Assembly: GCF_000331575.1 (NCBI RefSeq)
Contig: NZ_ANOK01000004.1
Coordinates: 207,649 to 271,648 of the forward strand
Source: Calidifontibacillus oryziterrae
GTDB taxonomy: Bacteria; Bacillota; Bacilli; Bacillales; Bacillaceae_J
DNA: 64,000 bases
Direction of reading: 5' to 3'
Shown here: positions 1-8,384 of the stretch, piece after piece
Numbering within the stretch: the first letter of the stretch is position 1
Layout of the letters: each line of letters opens with the position of its first letter
The notes under the pieces: generated by a model
What the model was told of the DNA's origin: nothing
Databases searched by the model: none
What the model saw: the letters and a program-made list of their open reading frames with translations, nothing else
Program-made: the position numbers and the translations under genes

Positions 1-323
1 ATTTCATCATCGACATTTTCAGTTGTAATTTGAAAGTCCTCTACTTCTGGTTCAACATACCCAATTTCTTCCAAAAACAAACGATATTTTTGGAAATCGC
101 TGTTATCTTTATTTTCTTTATGCCATTCATTTATTTTGGCCTGAAGCACATCACGTTCCTGCAATAAAGCTTTGTTTTCTGGAGCTAACTCAGAAATAAT
201 TTCTTCAAAGCTACTCCAGAATTGTTCAGAAGTGATTCCTGAACCTGGAAGTGCTTCATTATTAATAAAATCCCGAAGAACGGGTGCGACCTGGAGATTG
301 CCGATTTTTACATAATCCGTCAT
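1..323 (-). CDS. glcB: Malate synthase G, N-terminal part (runs off left edge)
   Basis: Only the first ~107 codons are present; the frame is open to the window edge. The translation contains LPGSGITSEQFWSSFEEI and ELAPENKALLQERD. These match the N-terminal segment of malate synthase G, where E. coli GlcB has LPGTG..FW..F and DLAPENRQLLAERD. The enzyme condenses glyoxylate with acetyl-CoA to give malate in the cytoplasm. The start is the ATG at 321-323, preceded by an AAGGGGGAA ribosome binding site. Its pathway partner aceA lies 53 kb away at 53607 instead of next door. The catalytic barrel is outside the window, so activity cannot be judged. Confidence 0.9.
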   Translation of the reverse strand, partial: MTDYVKIGNLQVAPVLRDFINNEALPGSGITSEQFWSSFEEIISELAPENKALLQERDVLQAKINEWHKENKDNSDFQKYRLFLEEIGYVEPEVEDFQITTENVDDE

Positions 324-526
324 TTCAAAAATTCCCCCTTCAAATAAACAATAGTAAGGTACAATTATTAAATTGAATATTTTGAAAATTCAAGCCCTAC
401 TATTCACATTTTTCGATGTACTATTTATTATAAGGTGTATTTTCTATTCAATAAAATACATATTTCGAATAGTTATTATTCGATTTAGTTATAGACTCTG
501 TAAAACACGCATAGTAGTGCATAATT
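324..526. promoter_or_regulatory. Intergenic region upstream of glcB with palindrome
   Basis: No gene is seen here. Reading leftwards, TATAAT (427-432 on the complement) is a possible -10 for glcB, but no convincing -35 accompanies it. An inverted repeat CGAAT-N7-ATTCG lies at 466-482, upstream of that -10, and could be a regulator site. The regulator is not identifiable. Confidence 0.3.
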
Positions 527-592
527 AGCCTGCTGTATAGGGATTAGCAAGTGTTTCAATCAGAAGATATTGCATATCCTATGCTGCAGGCT
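527..592. terminator. Long two-part hairpin downstream of the 71-aa gene
   Basis: AGCCTGC at the left pairs with GCAGGCT at the right, and inside it ATAGG pairs with CCTAT, around a ~40-nt loop. It lies just past the stop of the leftward gene at 607-822, so it is probably its transcript end. The T-run is poor, so Rho-independent termination is uncertain. Confidence 0.4.
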
Positions 593-606
593 TTATGTAG
601 TATGTT

Positions 607-822
607 TTAAAGGTGCATTTTAGAATTTTGACGGTCATGTATCCAATTGTTAATGTCTGTTTTTTTTGTGAAAACTAAAAAGAAATTCATTGCCCAAATA
701 CCAACAAACTGTTCAATTGAACTAAAATAAATTGTACTATAATGTTTTAAGCGCATGACAATAAAGGATTCAATTACAATTAAAACAAAGCCAAGGACAA
801 AAGATGCACCGACACGAAACAA
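607..822 (-). CDS. Small membrane protein, 71 aa, unknown function
   Basis: I do not recognise the family. The start is TTG (820-822), supported by AAGGAGATTAC directly upstream. The first ~24 residues are hydrophobic (one membrane segment) and a second segment follows around residues 33-52. The C-terminus is polar (KKTDINNWIHDRQN). It stands alone between glcB and the ribD-like gene, which is transcribed the other way. The good ribosome binding site and the membrane pattern argue that it is real. Confidence 0.55.
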   Translation of the reverse strand: MFRVGASFVLGFVLIVIESFIVMRLKHYSTIYFSSIEQFVGIWAMNFFLVFTKKTDINNWIHDRQNSKMHL

Positions 823-900
823 AGTAATCTCCTTCTTTCGTCTTTCTTTATATTAATTTTACCATGAAATTCACATAAAAAACGAAGAGAAAAATGTTTG

Positions 901-909
901 TGCTATAAT
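901..909 (+). promoter_or_regulatory. Extended -10 promoter for the ribD-like gene
   Basis: TGCTATAAT is an extended -10 (TG-N-TATAAT). The expected -35 position (AACGAA) is poor, as is common for extended -10 promoters. It would give a leader of about 115 nt before the start at 1030. Confidence 0.5.
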
Positions 910-937
910 TCACAAATTCGACACGTCAAGTAGATTG

Positions 938-1001
938 ACCATGCTTAGAATGTCATTTAATCTAAAATTAGCCATAATTTTTGCGAGGTAATAAGCATGG
1001 T
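938..1001 (+). repeat. Long-range inverted repeat in the ribD-like leader
   Basis: ACCATGCTTA (938-947) and TAAGCATGGT (992-1001) are perfect 10-bp inverted repeats 44 nt apart, inside the predicted leader RNA. The right arm ends 28 nt before the start codon. No FMN-riboswitch core (AGGGGTGAA-like conserved elements) is present. Confidence 0.5.
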
Positions 1002-1029
1002 TCTTTCAAACTACTAATAAGGTGATAAT

Positions 1030-2121
1030 ATGACAGATTTAGATTTTATGACGCTTGCATTACAATTAGCAAAAAGTACAAAAGGACAAACTAGTCCTAA
1101 TCCTTTAGTTGGTGCTGTCTTAGTAAAAGATCACCAAATTGTTGGGTTAGGTGCAAGTTTGAAGGCTGAAGATCCTCATGCTGGAATTATAGCTATACAG
1201 ATGGCAGGAGCAAAGGCAAGAAATGCGACGTTATATATTACCTTAGAACCAAGTGTGGATTATGGTCGTAGTTTAAGTTGTATTGACATGATTATTTCAA
1301 GCCAAATTGATCGGATAGTCATTGCTACTTTAAATCCGGATCCAAAACATAAAGGAGAAGGGGTAAAATCTCTCAAAATTGCAGGTTTAAAAGTTGATAT
1401 TGGTGTTTTAAAGGAGAAGGCTGATGAAGTAAATAAAGTTTTCTTCCATTTTATTAAATTAGGAATGCCGTATGTCACTTTAAAGGCTGCAATGACGATG
1501 GATGGAAAAGCAGCAACGATAGCAGGGGACCAGCTAGTTCCATGTGAAGATACTAGATTAGATATCCATCAATATCGACATGAGCATGACGCCGTAGTAA
1601 CTGGGGTAAATACTATATTAAGAAATGATCCATATTTAACAACAAGGCTCCCGTTAGGCGGTAAAAACCCCATTCGAATTGTTCTGGATACAAATCTTCG
1701 AACACCCCTTGATGCAAAAGTAATTAATGATCATTGTGTAGATACGTGGATTGTTGTTAGTAGGTATGCACCTACTGATAAAGTATTGAGTATGAAATCA
1801 AAAAATGTTGAAATCATTCAGCTTGCTGAAGAAAAAATAAATATTGTGAGCCTATTAAAGCTACTAGGGAAAAAAGGAATTTCATCCTTATTTGTTGAAG
1901 GTGGACCTCAAATCCTAGGAAGCTTTATGCAATCCAAAGTAGTAAATGAAATCGTCACTTATATATCTCCAAAAATTGTTTGTGGTGCAAATGCACCAAC
2001 ATCAATTGGTGGTGAGGGAATTGGAATGATGAACAATGCTATTCAACAAAAAATAAAATCAATTGAACAAATTGGAGAAGATATTAAAATCGTGTCCTCA
2101 CCGATTTGGGATCATGAATGA
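1030..2121 (+). CDS. RibD-like deaminase/reductase with degraded deaminase site
   Basis: The 363-aa protein aligns along its whole length with RibD/RibG: an N-terminal cytidine-deaminase fold (1-145), then a RibD_C reductase domain (146-360). In normal RibD the deaminase zinc site is HAE plus PCxxxGxTPPC. Here the codons read PHAG and EPSVDYGRSLSC, so the catalytic Glu is Gly, the first zinc Cys is Ser and PPC is LSC. The reductase half keeps MDGK, the NDPYLTTR segment and VEGG. The gene is monocistronic with no other rib genes nearby. Deamination of the pyrimidine is therefore unlikely, while a reductase-like function could remain. ATG start with a weak AAGGTG site. Confidence 0.8.
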   Translation: MTDLDFMTLALQLAKSTKGQTSPNPLVGAVLVKDHQIVGLGASLKAEDPHAGIIAIQMAGAKARNATLYITLEPSVDYGRSLSCIDMIISSQIDRIVIATLNPDPKHKGEGVKSLKIAGLKVDIGVLKEKADEVNKVFFHFIKLGMPYVTLKAAMTMDGKAATIAGDQLVPCEDTRLDIHQYRHEHDAVVTGVNTILRNDPYLTTRLPLGGKNPIRIVLDTNLRTPLDAKVINDHCVDTWIVVSRYAPTDKVLSMKSKNVEIIQLAEEKINIVSLLKLLGKKGISSLFVEGGPQILGSFMQSKVVNEIVTYISPKIVCGANAPTSIGGEGIGMMNNAIQQKIKSIEQIGEDIKIVSSPIWDHE

Positions 2122-2147
2122 AAGGCTGTCCGGGTGGACAGCCTTTT
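2121..2147. terminator. Bidirectional terminator between ribD-like and chemoreceptor genes
   Basis: AAGGCTGTCC-GGGT-GGACAGCCTT is a perfect 10-bp stem flanked by A-runs on the left and T-runs on the right. It can serve both converging genes. Confidence 0.85.
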
Positions 2148-2150
2148 CGG

Positions 2151-4259
2151 TTACGCTTTATATTTGCCAATTAAAGTCTGCAATTCTTCTGCCATACTTG
2201 ATAAAGCTGCTGCAGATGCTGAAATTTCTTCCATAGTAGCGAGCTGTTGTTCGCTTGCAGCAGAACACTCTTGACTAGCATGAGTCCCATCTTCAGCAGT
2301 TACCCTAACCTTGTCCATCGCATCATTAATATGGTCACTTTGGCTAGATATTTTTTCAACAGCAGTAGATACTTGTTTAACCTTATGAGTTACATTTTGA
2401 ATAGCTGCATTAATGCTCTGGAATACTTCATTCACTTGATTCGCCATATTAAGCCCTGTATTAACCTTATTCGTTCCTTGTTCCATTGAATGAACAGCCT
2501 GAATTGTTTCCTTCTGGATATCAGTAATTAAGCTAGAAATCTGCCCTGCTGATCGATTTGATTGCTCTGCAAGCTTGCGTACCTCTTCAGCAACTACAGC
2601 AAAGCCTTTTCCATGTTCTCCAGCACGGGCTGCTTCAATTGCGGCATTTAATGCTAATAAATTTGTTTGATTGGCAATATCCGTAATGAGTGAGACAATT
2701 TCACCGATTTTTTGTGAACTGTCACCTAGGTTTTTAATAGTTTGGGCACTTCCTTGTACAGTTTCATTAATTTCATTCATACTAGTTAAAACATCTTTTA
2801 CAATATAAACGCCTTTCTCGGTAGAATTGGCAGTTTGCTCGAACATTTCTAACATCTCATCACTATTGTCCGCAACTTCATGGATATAAACTGTCATTGA
2901 TTTAATCGATTCATTGGCTTCATGAACGGACTCCATTTGTTTTTCAGAACCATATGCAACCGTCTGTGTAACTTCAGCAATGCGTTCACAAGAACGTGCA
3001 CACTCATCAGAACTAGATGATAATTGCTCGGCAGATGAAGATAACTCATAGGATAGTTTTTGATTTGCACTTATAAGTTTTTGGATTGTATCCATCATAT
3101 TATTAATTGATAGTTCGATTTTTTTTGTTTCATCGTTAGTGGTTAGTTGAATTCTTTCAGTTAAATCACCGTCTGAAATTTTTGTAGTAGAACGATTGAT
3201 ACTTTCGATGCTTTCTTTTATTGATTTATAAAATGCAATAAAGAGTATGATCGCAAGTAGTGTTGCGATTACACTAGTAATAATTACAATAGTACGTTGG
3301 AATGCTAATTTATCTATATGTTTTCCTAAATGATTATTAAGTAGAGTGGCATTAGAATCAATAACGGTGAAGATCGTATCGATAGCAACTGTTGCCTCAT
3401 CAAAATATTTTGTAGAATCATACGTAAATTCATTTGCATTTAAGATTTCATTGCTAATGAGCTGGCTGAAGTTTTTTGAAGCATTCATAGATTCGTTATA
3501 TTGAGCTGAAATATTTTGGCGTGCTTCCTCATTAGCGTTAAGAACAATCCCCATACTGTGTTCAGCACCGCTCAAATTTTGAGCCATTAATTGTGATTGA
3601 TAGGAGAGCTTAAATTGTTGATCTGTGGTAATGGTTTTGGCTGCTAACACATTTGAACCAACTGCTCTAGCTTGTCCCATGTATTCAGTAGCATTTATGA
3701 GTTCATTCGTAATTATTCTAGATAGATGATGGCGAATTACATCAGAGTCTAGTGATAGGTTGGTCGAGTCTGAAATTGCAGATGCTAATGTTAAAACGGT
3801 TGCAATTAAATTTGTATGGCGATCAAAAGATTGTGGTGCCGTCAAAGTTTCTACTTCATTTCTTAAGCTATCCCAATTTGCTCTGATTATTTTCCAATCA
3901 TCACTATGTAGGGTTACTTCCTGATTGCTAGTTAAATATTGTTCAATGGCTTCAATATTGCTTTGAATTTGCTCTTGCTTTTCAGCCATTTTTTCTTTAT
4001 TACCTTTGTTTCCACCAAGAAATCCAGCGGAAAGACCTCGATGCTGCTGTACGTTTTGCACAAGTGCTTGAAGCTTCATGTTCCCTTCAAGACCGATTTG
4101 TTCGCTTTTAGCAAAATTAATATCATTGTGAATGTTATATACTATTAAAGCTAAAGAACTAATTATGGGGACAGTAAATAGCAAAAAGATTAGTAAAAAC
4201 TTTTGAAAATACTTTAATCGATTCATAATTGCTACAAATGGTGATAATATAAAGTTCAT
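2151..4259 (-). CDS. Methyl-accepting chemotaxis protein with NIT-like sensor
   Basis: A transmembrane chemoreceptor of 702 aa. TM1 is near residues 20-40. An extracellular all-helical domain follows, with [14 protein letters not shown] resembling nitrate/nitrite-sensing (NIT) domains. TM2 is near 322-342, then HAMP, then the cytoplasmic signalling rod, whose hairpin tip is recognisable from [20 protein letters not shown]. It would signal to CheA/CheW. The ATG at 4259 is chosen over an upstream TTG because GGAGGGG sits 7 nt before it; the longer frame would read through that ribosome binding site. The ligand is not determinable from sequence, and nitrate is only a suggestion from the domain type. 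Confidence 0.92.
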   Translation of the reverse strand: MNFILSPFVAIMNRLKYFQKFLLIFLLFTVPIISSLALIVYNIHNDINFAKSEQIGLEGNMKLQALVQNVQQHRGLSAGFLGGNKGNKEKMAEKQEQIQSNIEAIEQYLTSNQEVTLHSDDWKIIRANWDSLRNEVETLTAPQSFDRHTNLIATVLTLASAISDSTNLSLDSDVIRHHLSRIITNELINATEYMGQARAVGSNVLAAKTITTDQQFKLSYQSQLMAQNLSGAEHSMGIVLNANEEARQNISAQYNESMNASKNFSQLISNEILNANEFTYDSTKYFDEATVAIDTIFTVIDSNATLLNNHLGKHIDKLAFQRTIVIITSVIATLLAIILFIAFYKSIKESIESINRSTTKISDGDLTERIQLTTNDETKKIELSINNMMDTIQKLISANQKLSYELSSSAEQLSSSSDECARSCERIAEVTQTVAYGSEKQMESVHEANESIKSMTVYIHEVADNSDEMLEMFEQTANSTEKGVYIVKDVLTSMNEINETVQGSAQTIKNLGDSSQKIGEIVSLITDIANQTNLLALNAAIEAARAGEHGKGFAVVAEEVRKLAEQSNRSAGQISSLITDIQKETIQAVHSMEQGTNKVNTGLNMANQVNEVFQSINAAIQNVTHKVKQVSTAVEKISSQSDHINDAMDKVRVTAEDGTHASQECSAASEQQLATMEEISASAAALSSMAEELQTLIGKYKA

Positions 4260-4382
4260 AATTCGCCCCTCCACACTAGATGTTTTTCTCAATTATATTA
4301 TAAAAATATCGAATAATGTCGGATGATGTCGAAATTTTACGCAAATATTTGTGAACAAAGTATAATTTTTTGTATTAAAAAA

Positions 4383-4406
4383 CTGCTGGTTTTATTCAAC
4401 CAGCAG
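4383..4406 (-). terminator. Terminator of the GGDEF/EAL gene
   Basis: On the minus strand, CTGCTGGTT-GAATAA-AACCAGCAG is followed by TTTTTT. It is a perfect 9-bp stem and a classical intrinsic terminator. Confidence 0.85.
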
Positions 4407-4433
4407 TAGATTTTTTTAAAATTTAAATTTTTA

Positions 4434-6962
4434 TTAAGAATTTATTTTAGACCATGTTTTTGCAGTGTTTTCAAGCTCTGGAAACTTTTTCTCTAATTCT
4501 TCTGCAGGTAATGGATGACTAAAATAATATCCCTGGATTTCATCGCAGTTGTTTTTTTGAAGGAAAAGAACTTGATTCTCTTCCTCTACACCCTCTGCAA
4601 TCACATGGAGTTTAAGATTATAGGCCATATTAATAATGGTTGAGACAATTGCTGCGTTTTCAGAATTAGAAGTAATCCCATTGATAAAAGATTTATCAAT
4701 TTTTAAACGATCAATTGGCAGCATCCTTAAATAGTTCAGTGAACTGTAGCCGGTTCCAAAATCGTCTACACTTATTTGGATTCCAATACCTTTAAGTTGC
4801 TCAAGTATACTTGTGGCTTGTTTAACATCCATTGTCATACTTTCTGTTATTTCAAGCTCTAATAAATTAGGATCTAGGCCTGTTTCGTTTAGGATTGTTT
4901 CTACTGTCTTAACAAGATCTCTTTGTAAAAACTGTTTTGTAGATAAATTAACAGAGACCACAAACGGTGGGAATCCTCTCTTTTGCCATTCAACAGATTT
5001 TTCACATGCTGTTCTCAATACAAATTCTCCGATAGGTATTATTAAACCTGTTTCCTCTGCAATCGGAATAAATTTACCAGGAGATATTAATCCTTTTTCC
5101 GGATGTTGCCAACGCACAAGAGCCTCGAGACCGCTAATTTTCCCAGATTGGATATTAATTTTCGGTTGATAGTATACAGTGAATTCATTACGCTCTAATG
5201 CTTTACGTAATTCATTTTCAAAAACTAGCTGTTCATATGATGGGTCGTTCTCAATTGGAGAATAAACACAATAATTATTTTTCCCTAACTCTTTGACCCT
5301 GTACATAGCAGTATCGGCATGCTTAATTAATGTATTTGCGTCCCGACCATCTACTGGATAAAGCGCAATTCCCATACTTGCGGTTATATGGACCTCATAA
5401 CCGTTTATCGTGATCGGCTGATTAATAGCTTCCGTAATCTTTTTTGCATACAATATCGCTTCATTGCCATCTTTAATTCTTGGAAGCATCACGATAAACT
5501 CATCACCGCCAATACGTGCAACTGTATGATCTGGGTTAACGCTATTAAGGATAATTTTAGCGACTTCTTTTAATAGGAGATCGCCAAAATCGTGACCTAA
5601 CGTATCATTTATTACTTTGAAACGGTCTAAGTCTAGAAACATTACGGCAAGAACTGTAGGTTCTAAACTAACATTAGCTGCATCTATTGCCCTATCTAAG
5701 TTATTTTTAAAATATCGATAGTTAGGCAATTTTGTTAAGTAGTCGTGATATGCTGAGTCTTGTAACGATTCATAAGCTGAAACGCGATCTAATGCAATTG
5801 CTATTTGGTTTGTGAAAACAGTTAGTTGGTTATACGTATTTAAGCTGTATTGATTTTTTTGATAACTCCCGATATTTAAGGTACCAATCACTCGATCGTG
5901 AATGATTAATGGCATCATTAAAGTGGAATGGATGCCTTCCTTAAGCAATGTTTTTTCGCGTGGAAGTAAATCTAATAAACTTAAATCATTACGAATAACA
6001 GGTTGCTTCATGTCTTTCACTAAACGGATGGGACTATCATTTAAATGAATTTCTTCGATTATTATCCTGTCATGATTATTTAAGACATAAATTTCTAATT
6101 TATCATCACGATCATCCGTAAACAATGAAATTGATATTTTATCAGGGTTAATAAACGCTTTTATTTCTTTTAAAATAATACTAATAATATCTTGATGGTT
6201 TAAATATTGAGTCAACACAGATTGTGAAATATTACCTAGTGTCTTTAACGTTTTAACCTTTTCAGAAAGACGACTAGTAGCATTGTTAATTTCTCTCTTT
6301 AAATTTTCTTCATTTTTTTCAATTGTTGTTGCCATTTGATTAAAAACAATACTGAGTGATTTGATTTCTTCTGTACCTTCTTCTTTAACATTTATGTGCC
6401 TCTTACCCTCGATCAATTCTTTGGCTGCATTCATAAGTGCATTTAATGGAGCTGATAATTTCTTACTCATTAAAACTGATACGATCATTGTAATAGCAGA
6501 CACAAATAATGCTAGAAGAATGGTATACGTATAAATACGTCTACGCTCGATCATTAATGAATCTGCCTTCAGGGCAATTTCAATTTCCCCTAAATTTGAA
6601 TTGAAGTAGATTAATGGGATTTGTTCAATAAGTAAATTATTGTTTGTTAATGTATCACCTTTTTGATTGACAATCGTACCGTCTTTATCTTTAACAATAA
6701 CATACTGGATGTTTGGCTGCTCTAACAAAGAATATGCTAACGGTGAAATGGCACTAAAGTCTTCTTGGAGCATTGACAACGCAATTGCTGAACTTAGTGT
6801 ACTTGCTGCTGTTCTTCCTTCTGTTCTTAATGATTCTTCAATATGCCTACTTTCATTAAAAAGATAAATACTGCTAAGTGAGATAATGCCAAGTAGAACA
6901 AGAATATTCATTGACAACCAGATACGAAACGATAATTTATTGCTTTTCTCTTTGATATCCAT
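4434..6962 (-). CDS. c-di-GMP turnover protein, HAMP-GAF-GGDEF-EAL
   Basis: 842 aa. TM1 (~11-33), extracellular segment, TM2 (~143-165), HAMP, GAF (~245-395), GGDEF (~405-570) and EAL (~585-825). The diguanylate cyclase signature RIGGDEF is intact; no RxxD inhibitory site is seen upstream of it. The EAL domain keeps EALVRW, LELEITES, VDDFGTGYSSLNYL, DKSFI and AEGVE, so both synthesis and hydrolysis of cyclic di-GMP are possible. The start is supported by GGAGGT 6 nt upstream. It is adjacent to and co-oriented with the chemoreceptor, but a terminator separates them, so they are separate transcripts. Confidence 0.93.
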   Translation of the reverse strand: MDIKEKSNKLSFRIWLSMNILVLLGIISLSSIYLFNESRHIEESLRTEGRTAASTLSSAIALSMLQEDFSAISPLAYSLLEQPNIQYVIVKDKDGTIVNQKGDTLTNNNLLIEQIPLIYFNSNLGEIEIALKADSLMIERRRIYTYTILLALFVSAITMIVSVLMSKKLSAPLNALMNAAKELIEGKRHINVKEEGTEEIKSLSIVFNQMATTIEKNEENLKREINNATSRLSEKVKTLKTLGNISQSVLTQYLNHQDIISIILKEIKAFINPDKISISLFTDDRDDKLEIYVLNNHDRIIIEEIHLNDSPIRLVKDMKQPVIRNDLSLLDLLPREKTLLKEGIHSTLMMPLIIHDRVIGTLNIGSYQKNQYSLNTYNQLTVFTNQIAIALDRVSAYESLQDSAYHDYLTKLPNYRYFKNNLDRAIDAANVSLEPTVLAVMFLDLDRFKVINDTLGHDFGDLLLKEVAKIILNSVNPDHTVARIGGDEFIVMLPRIKDGNEAILYAKKITEAINQPITINGYEVHITASMGIALYPVDGRDANTLIKHADTAMYRVKELGKNNYCVYSPIENDPSYEQLVFENELRKALERNEFTVYYQPKINIQSGKISGLEALVRWQHPEKGLISPGKFIPIAEETGLIIPIGEFVLRTACEKSVEWQKRGFPPFVVSVNLSTKQFLQRDLVKTVETILNETGLDPNLLELEITESMTMDVKQATSILEQLKGIGIQISVDDFGTGYSSLNYLRMLPIDRLKIDKSFINGITSNSENAAIVSTIINMAYNLKLHVIAEGVEEENQVLFLQKNNCDEIQGYYFSHPLPAEELEKKFPELENTAKTWSKINS

Positions 6963-7236
6963 ATCGTACCTCCAGCCTGTCCAACATGCTATTTGTTGAA
7001 TAAATATTTATATAATAAAAGAACCTTTGTAATATGTAGTTCATACTTACACCTACTTCATCCAAATATCACCATAATTATACAATAAAAAACATAGATA
7101 ATATTCAACAAATTAAAAAAATAAATGAATTATGAAAAATATATTATAAGTATTATTGAATAAAGACTGTATGTAAGTTACAAATAGCGCAAATTTTAAG
7201 TATAATAAAAAGTGGTTATAGGCAAATGACAAATTT
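6963..7236. other. AT-rich intergenic region without a gene
   Basis: Upstream region of the leftward GGDEF/EAL gene. It is strongly AT-rich, with no convincing ORF. I see no element beyond possible AT-rich promoter sequence. Confidence 0.4.
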
Positions 7237-7244
7237 TTTATTTT

Positions 7245-7429
7245 GGCTCTGTTAAACTCGGTTGTTGATTTTCGCTATGGGCGGACGCTTTTTAGCGGGC
7301 ACGGCTTCAGCTTCCTCGACTCGTAAACTCGTCTGCGGGATCTTCAGCTCATGCTATTCCCGCTGGAGTCGCCGCCCGTCGCTACAATCAATATAAATAT
7401 AAAAATCAACATTGCGCTTTAACACAGCC
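7245..7429. mobile_element. 185-bp MITE-like element with terminal inverted repeats and 8-bp duplication
   Basis: Left end GGCTCTGTTAAA (7245-7256) and right end TTTAACACAGCC (7418-7429) are inverted repeats matching at 11 of 12. A second matching stretch (TGTTGATTTT inside the left end, AAAATCAAC inside the right) extends them to ~28 bp. TTTATTTT occurs immediately outside both ends (7237-7244, 7430-7437), as an 8-bp target duplication would. The interior is GC-rich and self-complementary and codes for nothing. The GGCTCTGTT end resembles IS6-family termini, which also duplicate 8 bp, but the family is an inference. Confidence 0.7.
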
Positions 7430-7479
7430 TTTATTTTAATAGAATTACAGAAGCTTGTACGAAGAAAGGGTAAAGTTTT

Positions 7480-7614
7480 ATGAGAAAGAGTGTATGGGTC
7501 CGATATATGGTGATATTTTCGATTATCGTAATATCAGTTTCATTCGTTATAGCATTTAGCCATATTTTTGATTTATTATGGGGAATTACTCGTTTTTTTG
7601 AAACTTTTTTCTAA
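7480..7614 (+). CDS. Small membrane protein, 44 aa
   Basis: ATG start at 7480 with AGAAAGGG upstream. The sequence starts MRKSVWVRYMVIFSIIVISV, a basic N-terminus followed by one membrane helix (~9-30), and ends in aromatic residues (RFFETFF). It is followed at once by a strong terminator, which supports a real transcription unit. I do not recognise the family. It lies 50 bp right of the MITE-like element. Confidence 0.55.
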   Translation: MRKSVWVRYMVIFSIIVISVSFVIAFSHIFDLLWGITRFFETFF

Positions 7615-7644
7615 AAATGCTCTGTCGATAATGGAAAAAGTGTA

Positions 7645-7674
7645 AAAGGTAGGCAAAAGCCTACCTTTATTTAC
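7645..7674 (+). terminator. Terminator of the 44-aa membrane protein gene
   Basis: AAAGGTAGGC-AAAA-GCCTACCTTT is a perfect 10-bp stem with a 4-nt loop, followed by ATTTA. Confidence 0.8.
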
Positions 7675-7730
7675 TGTTTAGGAAATTATAAAATTTGATC
7701 CTGTGAATAACTACTATAACACAGAGAGTA

Positions 7731-7878
7731 GTCGTCCAGCTCCAGCGCCCAGCGACTAGTAAACTTCGCTCATCTCTTTTGCGATAAGTCAACATCGACT
7801 CGTCCCTCGACGTGTTTTGTTTATCTCAGTCGATGCGCTCTTAGTTTATACGTCGCTAATCAGGGCGCCTATAGCTTT
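7731..7878. repeat. Dispersed repeat, copy A
   Basis: The left part (CAGCGACTAGTAAACTTCGC then CATCTCTTTTGCGATAAGT) recurs reverse-complemented in the 16S-tRNA spacer (about 60604-60684). The right part (AGTCGATGCGCTCTTAGTTT and on to CAGGGCGC) recurs at 10251-10320. It is a non-coding Bacillaceae-type intergenic repeat. A long ORF through it on the plus strand has no ribosome binding site and is not considered real. Confidence 0.75.
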
Positions 7879-7962
7879 TGTTCCTGATAACAGTATACAC
7901 TTCACGAATTATTATTGTTATTTCAGTACTTGTGCTTTGTGGAAATCTCTAAACAAATCTAT

Positions 7963-8100
7963 CTATTTATTACCAACAAGTAGCTTGGCATGCTTTCTCT
8001 CCAATTTCATTTCGATCCGATCTAGTTCATCCTTGTTCTCCATTAGTTCTTGTTTATTTTTCATTACTAAGTCGTGAAAACTTGGTCGCTTTTTCTTCAA
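7963..8100 (-). CDS. FbpB-family small basic protein, 45 aa
   Basis: The minus strand reads TTG (8098-8100) preceded by GAGGAGG at 8-nt spacing. The product begins M-KKKRPSFHDLVMKNKQEL and ends in ERKHAKLLVGNK. This matches the FbpB-type small basic proteins (SFxxLVxxNKxxLxxxxxxxxxIExxxExKH). B. subtilis FbpB is Fur-regulated and helps the FsrA small RNA spare iron. AATTATT-AA-AATAATT lies upstream, reminiscent of an AT-rich Fur-type palindrome, but the match to a Fur box is weak. Too short for most ORF cut-offs. Confidence 0.72.
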   Translation of the reverse strand: MKKKRPSFHDLVMKNKQELMENKDELDRIEMKLERKHAKLLVGNK

Positions 8101-8384
8101 TGTTATATCCTCCTCGGTAATTATTTTAATAATTGTCTTAAAATTTCCTACAAATCTATTATAGGATGGCTCTATTTGTGGTAGATGTGATTTGTGTCAC
8201 GAACTGTCGATGAATTGAAGATAATTCACAATATGTTAACAATTTTCAAAAAACTTTAACTTGTTTAGTAAACGGTTATGACAAATTTTTTAACGGACTG
8301 GTGTAATATAGGTAGTATGGTAAAATTGAAATAGAGTTCACTATTCACAAGCCAATGGTGTAAAGGTTGATGGGGGTTACAGAT

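Noticed and set aside
910..1029. FMN riboswitch ahead of the ribD-like gene
   Set aside because: The conserved FMN aptamer segments are not present.
4260..4380. Sigma-D promoter for the chemoreceptor
   Set aside because: TAAA is followed by a CCGACATT element at the wrong spacing; too weak to call.
7817..8077. 86-codon plus-strand ORF
   Set aside because: Runs through dispersed repeat copy A and antisense to the FbpB-type gene; no ribosome binding site.
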